Of a DNA stretch of 35,478 nucleotides, positions 14,853 through 24,708 are shown piece after piece (positions within the stretch are counted from its first letter, which is position 1; each line of letters opens with the position of its first letter). The notes beneath the pieces are model-generated. The model was not told where the DNA came from and searched no databases. It was given only the letters and a program-made list of their open reading frames with translations. This DNA comes from Candidatus Omnitrophota bacterium (lineage in GTDB: Bacteria; Omnitrophota; Gorgyraeia; Zapsychrales; Zapsychraceae), in NCBI GenBank assembly GCA_023136835.1, contig JAGLQN010000080.1:1-35478 (forward strand), in the 5' to 3' direction. The position numbers and the translations under genes were made by a program.

Positions 14853-16970
14853 TCAAATGAGTTCTGTATCATGCCCCAATCTTGCATATTTTTCGATTTT
14901 ACCGCTGTGCTCTCCTTTCATGAGAATAATACCTGATCCGACAGTAGCAGTAACACCAAGTAGAAGCGGTTCATAATAATCCAGCCTTGTATTCACCCCT
15001 ACATAAGTTCCCATACTCTCCCTTTTATCATTGAATCGAAGATCATATGCAGTATGGGCAGGCTTTTCATCATCGATAATCTGCCTTAATCCTTTTTCAA
15101 TACGGGTGAATTCTTCAAAAGAAAGATCGATAATGATTGTAAAACGATGTGCCATTGGTAAAAATAATTCGTCAAGTGATTGCACCTTATCACGAAGTGC
15201 CGCCATGCCAAGGATGGAATCATCCCCCAGCCGGAATCCTCTGACAGGTGTCTTTAAAAGTTGGCTCTGGATGCCCAGTATGAAACTCTTGCCCAGAACT
15301 ACTGGCTTTCCTAATTTTGAATGTTCCAAAATCAATGGTTCTTTCCCTGTGTAGATATGGATCAATTTTTTCATACCTACTGTTGTGCCTTTTAGTTTAT
15401 AGAGTGAATATGCCTCACTGATAAATTGACGTTTCTTATCTTCCGTCCAGCCTTCTTCCAGTGAAACATTGAGCCACGAAGCAAACCATGTGAGAAATTT
15501 TCGTGGTACAGTGTCCGGGTCAAAGTATGTATCAATATGATCTATACTTGTCTCAAGTTCACAATTTGCAGTCTCGAAGATCGAAAGAAATCTCTCCAGA
15601 AACTCTTTACTAATAGCATTCTCCTGGTATATTTCCGGAAGGTATCGAAGATAAGAGATGCGGGGATATATGACCTTCATCCTTGTTATGATAGGTTTAA
15701 CCTTTTCGTCAAATGTTAAAAGTTTCAATTTTAACCAGAGGTAGCGCCCGTTTTTCTCTTTAAAAAGCATATCTTCAGGATTTTTTTCAGGTCCATTCCA
15801 TTTCAGTACAGTATCAATAAATTCCGCCTTAGCATTAGCTGGTATATTTTCACGGAGCTTTGTATCGATATCTTGCTTTTTTTGTGGATCATCAGATAAA
15901 GAATAATATATTTCTAAGAGGGACTTGGGCGGTATTTCAGCTTCTAAGGCTAATCTGTGCCACTGACATTTCTCAATCCCACTATCTAACGTTTTTGAAT
16001 AATATATTCCTGCCTCTGTTGAATATGTTTGATAAGAGCTTAATCTGGAAATGCCATTATTGCTGCTGATATACAGGTCGCCTTGTGAATCTGCAAACAA
16101 ACCACGGACCTGACCTGAAAATCCGGGCACTTTTCCAATATAATTTCCATCAGGATCAAATTGATGAATTAATCCATTATGGCTATCAGATATGAATATA
16201 GTCCCTTTTCCATCAATTGTAATATAGAAAGGTTGGAACTCTTGATATACTTCTGATAATTGGATTTCCATATCCTGGATGATTTTTGAATCGTTCTCTT
16301 TGAACCGTATGAGCTTTTTTGATGTTTTATCAATAATCCATATATTGTTATTTTCATCCAATGCTAATCCAACAGGTTCTTTCAGGTTCAACTCAAATAC
16401 TTGAATAAAATTCCCACTGGTATCATATTTGATGATTTGACAATTATTTGGTTTTCCATTAAGGATATAAAGCTGTCCAAATTGATCCAATCCCACATCA
16501 ATTGGCTCAATTAATTCTTCCTGATTGTTTATAATATATTTATCAATTGCATGTTTCACTTGAAACGTATCTCTTGAAAATGCCAGGATCCTGCGATTTT
16601 TTGTGTCATTGACCCATAATGTCAATGTATCAAGAACAATTCTTGCAGGACACTCCATATTTGAATGAGAAACATGATATTCGATATATGATAAGAGCTC
16701 AAGTTTTTGGAGACTCTGATTATAACGGTAAAGTCCACATTTATTTGAATCAGCATCTATATCTATAAAAAATACCTGGCAGCATTCATCTACTACAAGA
16801 CCTGCTGGATTTATTAATCCGTCTTCTATTTTAATGATCCATTGGGCAAAAGTATGACTCGAATGTAGTGTTATGCCTCCCGTTTTAAGAGTGTCAAGAC
16901 GGTACATGAGACCACTTTCCCATTGTTCAGGGGTTTTGAAACTCTGGGTCCTGAAATCTTGCGGTATCAT
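14853..16970 (-). CDS. gpI-like phage tail protein fused to an NHL-repeat propeller
   Basis: The 705-residue protein has two halves. Residues about 25-330 contain repeated NHL-type units (GLALDENNNIWIIDKTSKKL, ITIDGKGTIFISDSHNGLIH, GLFADSQGDLYISSNNGISR), expected to form a beta-propeller. Residues about 440-560 match the P2 gpI/tail protein I family: RYLPEIYQENAISKEFLERF, FDPDTVPRKFLTWFASWLNV and AYSLYKLKGTTVGMKKLI. gpI family members cap the wedge at the baseplate rim and carry fibres. The gene starts four bases after the gpJ-like gene upstream. NHL propellers usually bind protein or glycan, so I infer that the particle displays a propeller at its rim. Confidence 0.8.
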   Translation of the reverse strand: MIPQDFRTQSFKTPEQWESGLMYRLDTLKTGGITLHSSHTFAQWIIKIEDGLINPAGLVVDECCQVFFIDIDADSNKCGLYRYNQSLQKLELLSYIEYHVSHSNMECPARIVLDTLTLWVNDTKNRRILAFSRDTFQVKHAIDKYIINNQEELIEPIDVGLDQFGQLYILNGKPNNCQIIKYDTSGNFIQVFELNLKEPVGLALDENNNIWIIDKTSKKLIRFKENDSKIIQDMEIQLSEVYQEFQPFYITIDGKGTIFISDSHNGLIHQFDPDGNYIGKVPGFSGQVRGLFADSQGDLYISSNNGISRLSSYQTYSTEAGIYYSKTLDSGIEKCQWHRLALEAEIPPKSLLEIYYSLSDDPQKKQDIDTKLRENIPANAKAEFIDTVLKWNGPEKNPEDMLFKEKNGRYLWLKLKLLTFDEKVKPIITRMKVIYPRISYLRYLPEIYQENAISKEFLERFLSIFETANCELETSIDHIDTYFDPDTVPRKFLTWFASWLNVSLEEGWTEDKKRQFISEAYSLYKLKGTTVGMKKLIHIYTGKEPLILEHSKLGKPVVLGKSFILGIQSQLLKTPVRGFRLGDDSILGMAALRDKVQSLDELFLPMAHRFTIIIDLSFEEFTRIEKGLRQIIDDEKPAHTAYDLRFNDKRESMGTYVGVNTRLDYYEPLLLGVTATVGSGIILMKGEHSGKIEKYARLGHDTELI

Positions 16971-16974
16971 AGTA

Positions 16975-19578
16975 TCATATCCTGCCTCGATTCATAATTT
17001 CCACTTGGTGTTCACCCGAAACTGCAAGTGCCTCATTTGGCATCTTGATCGAATATTCCTGATATTGCTGTCCGTCTATGCAAAGAGAAACATGGGTAAT
17101 CTCTTTTACTCCTTCGATATGTTGCACAATTCCACGGATCTCTGATGTATACACTGCTTTACCTGATGTCCATCCTTTTCCATCCATACCACCCTTTATT
17201 GGATCTAAGAACCTTTCCAGTGCTTTGTGTACACTCCTTTTAACCAAGGCCGGGCGATTATTTTCATGTAAAAGGATTTCACATTTTACAAAGATTTTAA
17301 CATAATAAAAGGGTAAATCGGTAGTTATTACTTTATGTTCCCCATTACATACAAGTGAATCTGGAGAGATACTAATAATATCTCCACCTTTTTTGTAATC
17401 CCCCTCCAACCCCTCTCCGCTGAGAAATACATTGGTTACGTATTCGACCCCTTCTACATTATCAATTAATTGATATATTTCTGATGCAAAGACTGCTCGA
17501 CCAAATGGCCATCCTTTTCCATCAGGTCCACCTTTTAGGGGGTCTAAAAATCCATCAAGCGCCTTGCTGACGCGTTCCTCCACACTGGATTGACTGCTTT
17601 TCTTTGTAATATGAACCCTGCACATAACAGAGATCTTTACATATTCAGGTCCGATAACATAAACATCAGTTGTAACAAGCCGGTGGAGTTCCAGATGATT
17701 TCGAATAGTCTGGAGAAATCCTTCACCTGGCACAGGCGTAACTCTTTCCCCTCTTGCATAGGGGACTACAACAACAGTAACAGTTCCTGGGATAGAAATA
17801 CATGGGTATTCAGGATTAAAGTTGGGAATGGCCTCTGCCCTTGCCACTCTCAATCCCGGTGTGGAACATACAAGTTCTTCATAATCATTTGAAGTGATGG
17901 TCCTGAAAATAGTCCTGAATTCCTCTTTTGCTCTATCTTTTGCATGATCAATAGATTCAGCGGACATGCCACCCACTGCATCTCCTTTATTCTCTCCGAA
18001 AATTCCATCGAATCCTTCCTTTTCAATTCGAAACTTTTGTCCAGTTGGAATATTCCCACGTGAACCCTGAGTTGTTTTATAAATTAAGGCTTTGATACCC
18101 TGATTTTCAGGTGGTATACGACCATTCAGGCCATTCCCAAATGTAATTTCCCCTTTTTCGGGACTAAAAGTATAATGAATGTCATCCGGACCTGAGGATT
18201 CCAGATCATCTACTTCAATCCAGGTTTTTCCCTGGACCTGAATTACTGGATTTCCTTTAATTTTATCAGGATAAGCTGCTTCAATTAAATATCGATTTAC
18301 TCCCCTTACCTTATCATCAGGAAGAATATTCAAATTGTCAGTAAGTTTTTGTATCTCACCAGGTAGTTGTATTGCTTTAAATGATCCTTCATCATACAAA
18401 TTTCTGCTTTCAAATATTTTATTAAAAGCATCTGAGATCATTTTGTTCAATTCAGGACCTGGTATTTGATCTTCTTTCCATTCATTTATTAAAGTCTGAA
18501 GGTCCTTGTCAAACAAATTCCACATCCTTTTCCCTGGACTTGAAATAGGTGATTGTACCTGGAATGTAAGAAACTTCAACAACCCAGGCCAATCAAGTAC
18601 ATCCTCCTCACTAAATGCTGAATAATTAAGTGCAGTCCTTTTAATAACCGGTTTTTCCTTGAGTCTTACCTTCTGGTCAGGAATCCCGAGTCCTATTCCC
18701 AGATCCTCATCTTCTATCCTTTCAATCTGAACAACTGATATGGTATTAAGGAGAATCTTATCTATAAGCGGTACAATCTCGTAGTGCCCATTGTTCAGAC
18801 GACATCGTATCCAGTAATGTTTATCTTTCTTCTCCATTCGTGATGGACCAAAAAAAACAATTTTTCCATTCCTGGTCAAATTTATTGTTGTATCTTTTTC
18901 CAGGGAAAGAATTTTCCATATTCCATTATCAAAATATTCCCAGGCAAGATCTATAGACAAAACAGCTTCTAATTGTTCATCTCCATGATACCCTACAGGC
19001 GGAAGTCCTTCTTCTGACATAATAAAATTAATACTTATAATTTTATTTGGAAGTTGGGTGAAAAATCCTAACTGAAGTTCTGCTCCTTCAGTGGGATTTT
19101 CCCCAAAGGCATAAAAATCGATATCTTCTTTATCATTTGCCTGTGTATTATCTATTATCCTGGAATTGTAGATGGTTTTAATTGATTTAAGCTTCCCAGG
19201 ATTTAGATAGAAGTCTTCCTCTGTTTCAAATATAATTTTATTTTCATTAATTACTGTAATAACTTGTGTACCAGCTGAGATTTTTGTCTCATGGTCCACA
19301 TTATTAAAGGTAACATCTGCCCTTGAAGGATGAGCATCGAATGGATATATCCCGATAAGTTTGAGAAACTTTAGATAGTTGGCATCAGTTACACGATTTA
19401 AATGATATAGCTGCATCTCAGCCAGCCAGGCAAAAAGATCAATAAAAGTAATTCCTGGATCATGCAGATTGTGGTCAGTCCACTCAGGGGCATAGATAGG
19501 TATGAGCGACCGTGCTTCATTGATAAAATCCTCAAAAGTCTTATCATCAAGGTTTTGAAATATTTCAAGTAGACTCAT
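16975..19578 (-). CDS. Baseplate J-like wedge protein 2 (Afp12-like)
   Basis: The 867-residue protein begins with the entry found in eCIS wedge proteins (FINEARSLIPIYAPEWTDHN, then DPGITFIDLFAWLAEMQLYH). It carries the gpJ core around 480-640 (FSPEKGEITFGNGLNGRIPP, GSRGNIPTGQKF, DYEELVCSTPGLRVARAEAI). Its C-terminus has two tandem copies of one module, FLDPLKGGPDGKGWPFGRAV and FLDPIKGGMDGKGWTSGKAV. Its start codon overlaps the end of the larger wedge gene by 14 bases, which suggests coupled translation. By homology it pairs with the larger wedge protein to form the baseplate ring that triggers sheath contraction. Confidence 0.85.
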   Translation of the reverse strand: MSLLEIFQNLDDKTFEDFINEARSLIPIYAPEWTDHNLHDPGITFIDLFAWLAEMQLYHLNRVTDANYLKFLKLIGIYPFDAHPSRADVTFNNVDHETKISAGTQVITVINENKIIFETEEDFYLNPGKLKSIKTIYNSRIIDNTQANDKEDIDFYAFGENPTEGAELQLGFFTQLPNKIISINFIMSEEGLPPVGYHGDEQLEAVLSIDLAWEYFDNGIWKILSLEKDTTINLTRNGKIVFFGPSRMEKKDKHYWIRCRLNNGHYEIVPLIDKILLNTISVVQIERIEDEDLGIGLGIPDQKVRLKEKPVIKRTALNYSAFSEEDVLDWPGLLKFLTFQVQSPISSPGKRMWNLFDKDLQTLINEWKEDQIPGPELNKMISDAFNKIFESRNLYDEGSFKAIQLPGEIQKLTDNLNILPDDKVRGVNRYLIEAAYPDKIKGNPVIQVQGKTWIEVDDLESSGPDDIHYTFSPEKGEITFGNGLNGRIPPENQGIKALIYKTTQGSRGNIPTGQKFRIEKEGFDGIFGENKGDAVGGMSAESIDHAKDRAKEEFRTIFRTITSNDYEELVCSTPGLRVARAEAIPNFNPEYPCISIPGTVTVVVVPYARGERVTPVPGEGFLQTIRNHLELHRLVTTDVYVIGPEYVKISVMCRVHITKKSSQSSVEERVSKALDGFLDPLKGGPDGKGWPFGRAVFASEIYQLIDNVEGVEYVTNVFLSGEGLEGDYKKGGDIISISPDSLVCNGEHKVITTDLPFYYVKIFVKCEILLHENNRPALVKRSVHKALERFLDPIKGGMDGKGWTSGKAVYTSEIRGIVQHIEGVKEITHVSLCIDGQQYQEYSIKMPNEALAVSGEHQVEIMNRGRI

Positions 19579-22500
19579 AATCCCCCCTCTCTTTTATTGT
19601 CTGAAGATTGATAGTGTGAGTCCCGTTTGCGATGAGAACATTCTCATTTACTTTTACAATCTCTTCTTTTAGGTATTCACAAACAATTTTGTTATTTTGT
19701 TCCCCTTTGCTTTCACTATTCTGATCAAAAACGTATTGACATGATTCATAATTATGAGTTAATTCCATATTCTCTAAGTGGTCGACTCCCTCAATACTCT
19801 CCAGCAATGCATATATATCAGAAACAGTAGCATCACGGCCAAAGTCCCATCCCTTTTTTTCCGGGCCACCGGTCAAAGGATGGAAAAAAGCATCCAGTTC
19901 TTTCTTAACCTCACGTTCAACTTGAGAAGCTTTATCTCTGGAAGTCACAAACACATCCACAGAGACCCCAATTTCCACATAAGAAGGACCATCAACATCA
20001 ATATGTCTGTTATGCATAAGGGTATTTGCACTGCGTTCTTCAAGGTATCGGCGTACAATTTTTCGCAATTCAAGAGATGGGCAGGGCTTAGCTTCCAGAG
20101 AATCAGGAACAATTATTACCGTTACCCAACCAGTACTTTTCTGCCTTTTGTTGTTAGTATTTGAGAGACATCTGGCATTAACTACTTTTCTTGACGCCTG
20201 TTTGGCCAGCCATTCAAAATCTTCTTCAGTTACTGCACGGTCTCTATGGTCAATCATAGCAGGTCCGATTTCCAGCATTTCATCAAGAGTAGCTGTATCC
20301 GCACCACCATCAGCAGCCACAGGATTAATTATACTATCAACGCCTGCAACTGATGATTTAAGGGTTTTTATCTCGCCTGCACTGACATTTCCTTGCTTAC
20401 CTCCACCTGTTTGATATGAAACTGCCTTGATATTATTATCTTGTATTTGAGGGATCATTCCTTTGATCCCATTGCCAAATTGGATCTGACCTGTGGCACG
20501 ATCCAGAATATAATGCCTGTCTAGTGGGTTTGATATGAAAAAGTCGGGAACCTCAGACCACTTAATCCACGTTTCAATTACCTTTCCTTTTTCATCTTTT
20601 ACTTCCTGTATGGAATTCTGTCCCTGATAAGCAATTATCTCCTGCTTTTTTTCTTCTGAAAGGATTTCACGCACCCTTATTTCCTGTCCTTCAAGAACAG
20701 GGAACCTGAGGAGAGAAAATTCCTGGTTGGCTTCCCCATTACTTGTACCAAGAATTTCATCCCTGATTGTCTCTGCTTGCTGTGCCCATGTTGTATTGGG
20801 ATAGATCCCATCTAAGAGTGGGGATTCTTCATATTCATCTTTAACAAGATTTCCTTTTATCCAGTAAAGATAATTGCCAAACCGGGATTTGGCAGAAAAA
20901 TTTAGATCTCCTATAAATTCCAGGATATCACTCATTATCAATCCTTCTGTATAATCTCGATAACCTTTTAATTCCTTCCAGTTATCCTTTCGACTATAGG
21001 TCCATTCCAGTTTTGGTTTCTTTTCCTCGGTGAAAGGCAATTCTTTTGCAGAAAAGAATATGCTTATAGGACCTCCTTTTATGGATTTTTCAAATCCAAG
21101 ATAGAGGGTTCTAGTTCTGTCTTCTAACTGAACAAAAGGTTTAAAGAATTTGTCTTCGATCTTACTAGCTTCAGTATGGTCAAGATATTCAAGATTATTA
21201 TATGACAGACAATATTGTGGATATTGTTTTGTTTCAAGAGAATAACTCATTGTCAGCTTGTTAATAATTGGCGGTCTGATACTGTTTTTTGTGGAAATCA
21301 CCTTTTGCTCCCTGCCTTTATCTCGGTCTTCAAGGAGTGAAAAGGTCTCTTTTCCATAATCACCACCCACAATCCTGACTCTTATCCATGAACTCTTCTG
21401 TCCGGCCACCTTTGTTTCATCAATATCTTCAGGAAGATCAAAGGTTATTTTTCCACTTTTAAGGAGATTGGAGGTTCCGTCTTTTATGCTTTTTAACACA
21501 ATCCATCCATTACGATTCCAGTATTCCCAAGAAAGGGTGGGAGTAAGAGCTGTCTCGTTAGGATCTCTATATTCGTTCCAAGTATTCGATTGATCTAGTT
21601 CAATTCTTCTTTCTATAATGGAATTTTGACTGCTTGCCAAAACGATGTGTAAATATTTGCTATGGGATTCATAAATGACAAATGGAGACATTATGGGCTT
21701 TGAATTTGCAGGTGATTGATGTGGTATCCATTTTAAATCATCTCTTTCCCAAAGATTATTATCTGTTCCTCTTACAAAGATATGTTGTTTTTCTGGACGA
21801 ACGGTTTCTGGATCAGGAGGATATGTTGTCTCAGAAATCCGTCCATCCATAGAATCTGGATCTTCAATATAACCACATGGATTCGAGCTGATTTTTATAT
21901 TTCCATCTGGAGATTCGAGGGGTATCCATTTATCGTTGTTTTCACGAATAGTTTGGTCTAATTTATGCAAAAACGTGTAATATTTCCATAAAGTATCATT
22001 ATTGTCTCTAACTAATACTGTTGCATGGTCTCCATTAAGTTGGCCAGATTGTCCAAGTGAATAAATCTGAACAAATGACTTTGAATCAGGTTTCATCCCA
22101 TTGGGAAGGGGAGGGTAATCCTTCACCCAAGTATCATCGTCATTTGATCCCAGTTTACTATCAAGTTCAAATAAATTTCCATCCTGATCATGAACAAACA
22201 TTTTGGCTCTACTGCCACTTAAATAACTATCTCCATAAGGTGAAGAGACAATCTTCCTGCCATTTGGCCTTCCATGATTAATCCATATCCCTATCAGACT
22301 ACCCGTACTTATTTTGCGATAAAATTCGTAAAGGTTACCGTCTGAGCCTGTAACAAATACAGAGAGATCAGACATTTCACTTTCGTATATTGCTATTGGA
22401 TCAGAAATAATGTTTACATTTTCTGGCATATTATTATCTTGCCACACCCATTGAGTTTCATTAAAAATTCTTTCCACAAGGTGACCATTTTTAGCCCTTG

Positions 22501-23992
22501 CAAATACAGAAATATATGATCCATAATTCTTAGCACATAGTGTAGAATTGGGATATATTTTAGTATCAAGCGGAAATCCATGATCTGTCCATAATGGCTC
22601 TTCATTTCCTTCAAGATCTATTTCAACCTCAATCAATCTTCCATTAGTCCCTCTGGCAAAGATTTTTATTTTTTCATTTCCATCAACTGAAATTGCAGTA
22701 GGTTGGCTGAGAATTCCCCTTTTTTCCACCTTAATATCCATTTCTATCTTCGCTCCTTTCTTGGAATAAACTTCCTTACTAGCGATGAAGAAATTATCAA
22801 ACATCCTTGGCTCATTACCAAAAGGTGTAAAAGATTCAGTGATATCCAGAGGTGTTTCATTATTAAAGGCAAGATCTGGAAGAAGGTTTTCTCCTGAAGA
22901 TCTAACGTTAAATACTACATTATCCAGAATGGGCAGTTTACGGGGTACACCCAGAGATTCTTTGACTATACAGCGGATCCACCGGCTCTTGATATCTTTA
23001 ATGATCTCCTTTTCTTTTATTTCCCCTTCTATTATCTTGTTGAGTTTGATCGTCTCACTTCTGCTTAACCCATGAGTATTGTCCATGGTAGTAAATTCAT
23101 GCCAGCTTTCCCCTTCTTCTCCTTCAACTTCACCCCAGTACTGCCAGGATAGTTTAAGAGGTGTAAGACCTGTTTCAGTTCCCTGGCGGTGGTTAATAAA
23201 AAGAGTGAATTTGGCATTACTTTTGATATTAAATAGATCTTTATGGCCAAGATACAGGCTGTGTTCCTGCACATTCTTAGCTTCAAAAACATTAAATTTG
23301 GTGATCTTTTCCACAAGAGTATCAGATGGGTAATCGTGTAATAAGGGATCTGTAATGTAGACAAGAAGACCGGAAATTTCTGAAATAATAATATATTCTT
23401 TATCATGTTTCCCGATACAGAGGAAATCTCCAGCCTCCAGACCTGTAACATGATCCAGTTGGAAGTTTTTAGATCCTTTCGAAGGGGAGGAAACTATTTT
23501 ATATGAAACCTGAATTTCTTCCTGTAAATTACCATTCAGGAAACCGGGAGGTGGCTGGTAAATGGCATCTTCCAGGGGATCAACGCTAAAAACATTTGTT
23601 AACTGGCTGGGAGTCGCCTGGAGATTTTTTTTAGTTTCAAAAAGAATCTCTTCATGTTCTGTTGTTTTATCTGCAGCTGCCTGCGTTTTATCGGGAACCA
23701 GAATTTCATCCTCCGTACCATCAGAAAGTCTAAATGTCAGAGGTACTCTGGCTGGCTGGGCTGGAAGAAGCTTGATCCCCAGCATATCTAAAAAAGCCAC
23801 AAAGTTCTTTTTTGGCGCCTGGTTAAGTCGATCGATGACAGTCTCATTTATATATGAAAAAATCTTAAGAAGAGCAATACCTGCATCATCTGAACCTGCC
23901 CATTCTGGAGTATAATATGGAACCATTTCTTTGAGCAGTTTATACATTTCACTGCACTTTTTTGGTTCTATTTTAGGTAATTCGCTCTTCAT
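19565..23992 (-). CDS. Giant baseplate J-like wedge protein 1 (Afp11-like) with inserted lectin-like propeller
   Basis: The 1475-residue protein starts with the eCIS wedge entry (MVPYYTPEWAGSDDAGIALL, KIFSYINETVIDRLNQAP). Its gpJ core lies in the last third (HYILDRATGQIQFGNGIKGM, GKQGNVSAGEIKTL, DHRDRAVTEEDFEWLAKQAS) and it ends with one FFHPLTGGPEKKGWDFGRDA module. Three LSWQYW/LSWEYW/LEWTYS modules lie between. Residues about 430-800 are an insertion of repeats such as KIKIFARGTNGRLIEV, YISVFARAKNGHLVERI and LSVFVTGSDGNLYEF, like PLL-type lectin or sialidase-fold propellers. It forms the wedge with the second gpJ-like protein; glycan binding by the insert is inferred. Confidence 0.85.
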   Translation of the reverse strand: MKSELPKIEPKKCSEMYKLLKEMVPYYTPEWAGSDDAGIALLKIFSYINETVIDRLNQAPKKNFVAFLDMLGIKLLPAQPARVPLTFRLSDGTEDEILVPDKTQAAADKTTEHEEILFETKKNLQATPSQLTNVFSVDPLEDAIYQPPPGFLNGNLQEEIQVSYKIVSSPSKGSKNFQLDHVTGLEAGDFLCIGKHDKEYIIISEISGLLVYITDPLLHDYPSDTLVEKITKFNVFEAKNVQEHSLYLGHKDLFNIKSNAKFTLFINHRQGTETGLTPLKLSWQYWGEVEGEEGESWHEFTTMDNTHGLSRSETIKLNKIIEGEIKEKEIIKDIKSRWIRCIVKESLGVPRKLPILDNVVFNVRSSGENLLPDLAFNNETPLDITESFTPFGNEPRMFDNFFIASKEVYSKKGAKIEMDIKVEKRGILSQPTAISVDGNEKIKIFARGTNGRLIEVEIDLEGNEEPLWTDHGFPLDTKIYPNSTLCAKNYGSYISVFARAKNGHLVERIFNETQWVWQDNNMPENVNIISDPIAIYESEMSDLSVFVTGSDGNLYEFYRKISTGSLIGIWINHGRPNGRKIVSSPYGDSYLSGSRAKMFVHDQDGNLFELDSKLGSNDDDTWVKDYPPLPNGMKPDSKSFVQIYSLGQSGQLNGDHATVLVRDNNDTLWKYYTFLHKLDQTIRENNDKWIPLESPDGNIKISSNPCGYIEDPDSMDGRISETTYPPDPETVRPEKQHIFVRGTDNNLWERDDLKWIPHQSPANSKPIMSPFVIYESHSKYLHIVLASSQNSIIERRIELDQSNTWNEYRDPNETALTPTLSWEYWNRNGWIVLKSIKDGTSNLLKSGKITFDLPEDIDETKVAGQKSSWIRVRIVGGDYGKETFSLLEDRDKGREQKVISTKNSIRPPIINKLTMSYSLETKQYPQYCLSYNNLEYLDHTEASKIEDKFFKPFVQLEDRTRTLYLGFEKSIKGGPISIFFSAKELPFTEEKKPKLEWTYSRKDNWKELKGYRDYTEGLIMSDILEFIGDLNFSAKSRFGNYLYWIKGNLVKDEYEESPLLDGIYPNTTWAQQAETIRDEILGTSNGEANQEFSLLRFPVLEGQEIRVREILSEEKKQEIIAYQGQNSIQEVKDEKGKVIETWIKWSEVPDFFISNPLDRHYILDRATGQIQFGNGIKGMIPQIQDNNIKAVSYQTGGGKQGNVSAGEIKTLKSSVAGVDSIINPVAADGGADTATLDEMLEIGPAMIDHRDRAVTEEDFEWLAKQASRKVVNARCLSNTNNKRQKSTGWVTVIIVPDSLEAKPCPSLELRKIVRRYLEERSANTLMHNRHIDVDGPSYVEIGVSVDVFVTSRDKASQVEREVKKELDAFFHPLTGGPEKKGWDFGRDATVSDIYALLESIEGVDHLENMELTHNYESCQYVFDQNSESKGEQNNKIVCEYLKEEIVKVNENVLIANGTHTINLQTIKERGDYEST

Positions 23993-23995
23993 TTA

Positions 23996-24388
23996 TCATC
24001 CTTCCTTTAAGTAAAACGGATAAACGATGTTAAACCGGTTGTTTGTAACACGCACTCGGTAATCTATAATGACTAACAATATTCCTTCATCCGATTTTTC
24101 GGATGATACCTCAACTTTGATCAGTTCAATCCTGGGTTCAAAAAAAGTAAGAGCTTCACGGACATTATTTTCCACAAGTGAAATGGTAGTGATGTTAATA
24201 GGAGCAAAAACGAGATCGTGGATTCCACATCCGAAATCGGGTCGCATGACACGTTCTCCTTTCGCAGTTCCTAAAATTATCCAAATGGCTTCTTTAATAT
24301 CTTCTTCATATTCTGATAGAACAATTTGTTTTTGATAGTCTATACTGACTGGATATTTCCACCCAACACCAAGAAAATCTTTAGCCAT
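23996..24388 (-). CDS. gp25-like baseplate wedge protein (Afp9-like)
   Basis: I take the start at ATG 24388 (MAKDFLGVGWKYPV). It has AGAGGA seven bases upstream and leaves the PAAR gene intact; an in-frame ATG at 24427 would overlap PAAR by 25 bases. The 130-residue protein has the gp25/GPW family pattern: EEDIKEAIWIILGTAKGERV, MRPDFGCGIHDLVFAP and a closing VRVTNNRFNIVYPFYL. In T4 and in Afp/PVC this protein joins the wedge to the sheath and the first sheath ring. It sits four bases before the giant wedge gene. Confidence 0.9.
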   Translation of the reverse strand: MAKDFLGVGWKYPVSIDYQKQIVLSEYEEDIKEAIWIILGTAKGERVMRPDFGCGIHDLVFAPINITTISLVENNVREALTFFEPRIELIKVEVSSEKSDEGILLVIIDYRVRVTNNRFNIVYPFYLKEG

Positions 24389-24402
24389 AAATAATCCTCT
24401 TA

Positions 24403-24696
24403 CTATCCAATCAATACCGTTGGACAACCCATAACAATAGAATTAGGAGGGGCACTTTCAATGACCATATCTCCCTGACGTACAGCAGGAAGATTGTTAA
24501 TCAGCACTGAAATACTTCCCACAGCGACAATTCCTCCTACATGGGGGACAAAACCCGTAACCAGCGGACATGTATGGAAATCTGATGTTGCCCTCCATGC
24601 AGGCATCCCTCCAATAAGTACATTAGGGCTACCAGGACCAGGACTTAAAGGAGTCCCATGACTGGTCATATCTCCCACTCTCGCAGCCGGTGGCAT
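24403..24696 (-). CDS. PAAR spike-tip protein
   Basis: The 97-residue protein is a single PAAR domain: MPPAARVGDMTSHGTPL, SPNVLIGGMPAWRATSDFHT with CPLVTG, HVGGIVAVGS, and RQGDMVIESAPPNSIVMGCP. The histidines and cysteine suit the metal site at the tip of the cone. It is expected to cap the trimeric spike encoded just upstream (12 bases away). There is no C-terminal extension, so it is a plain tip, not an evolved toxin PAAR. Confidence 0.92.
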   Translation of the reverse strand: MPPAARVGDMTSHGTPLSPGPGSPNVLIGGMPAWRATSDFHTCPLVTGFVPHVGGIVAVGSISVLINNLPAVRQGDMVIESAPPNSIVMGCPTVLIG

Positions 24697-24708
24697 TGTA
24701 ACTCCTTG

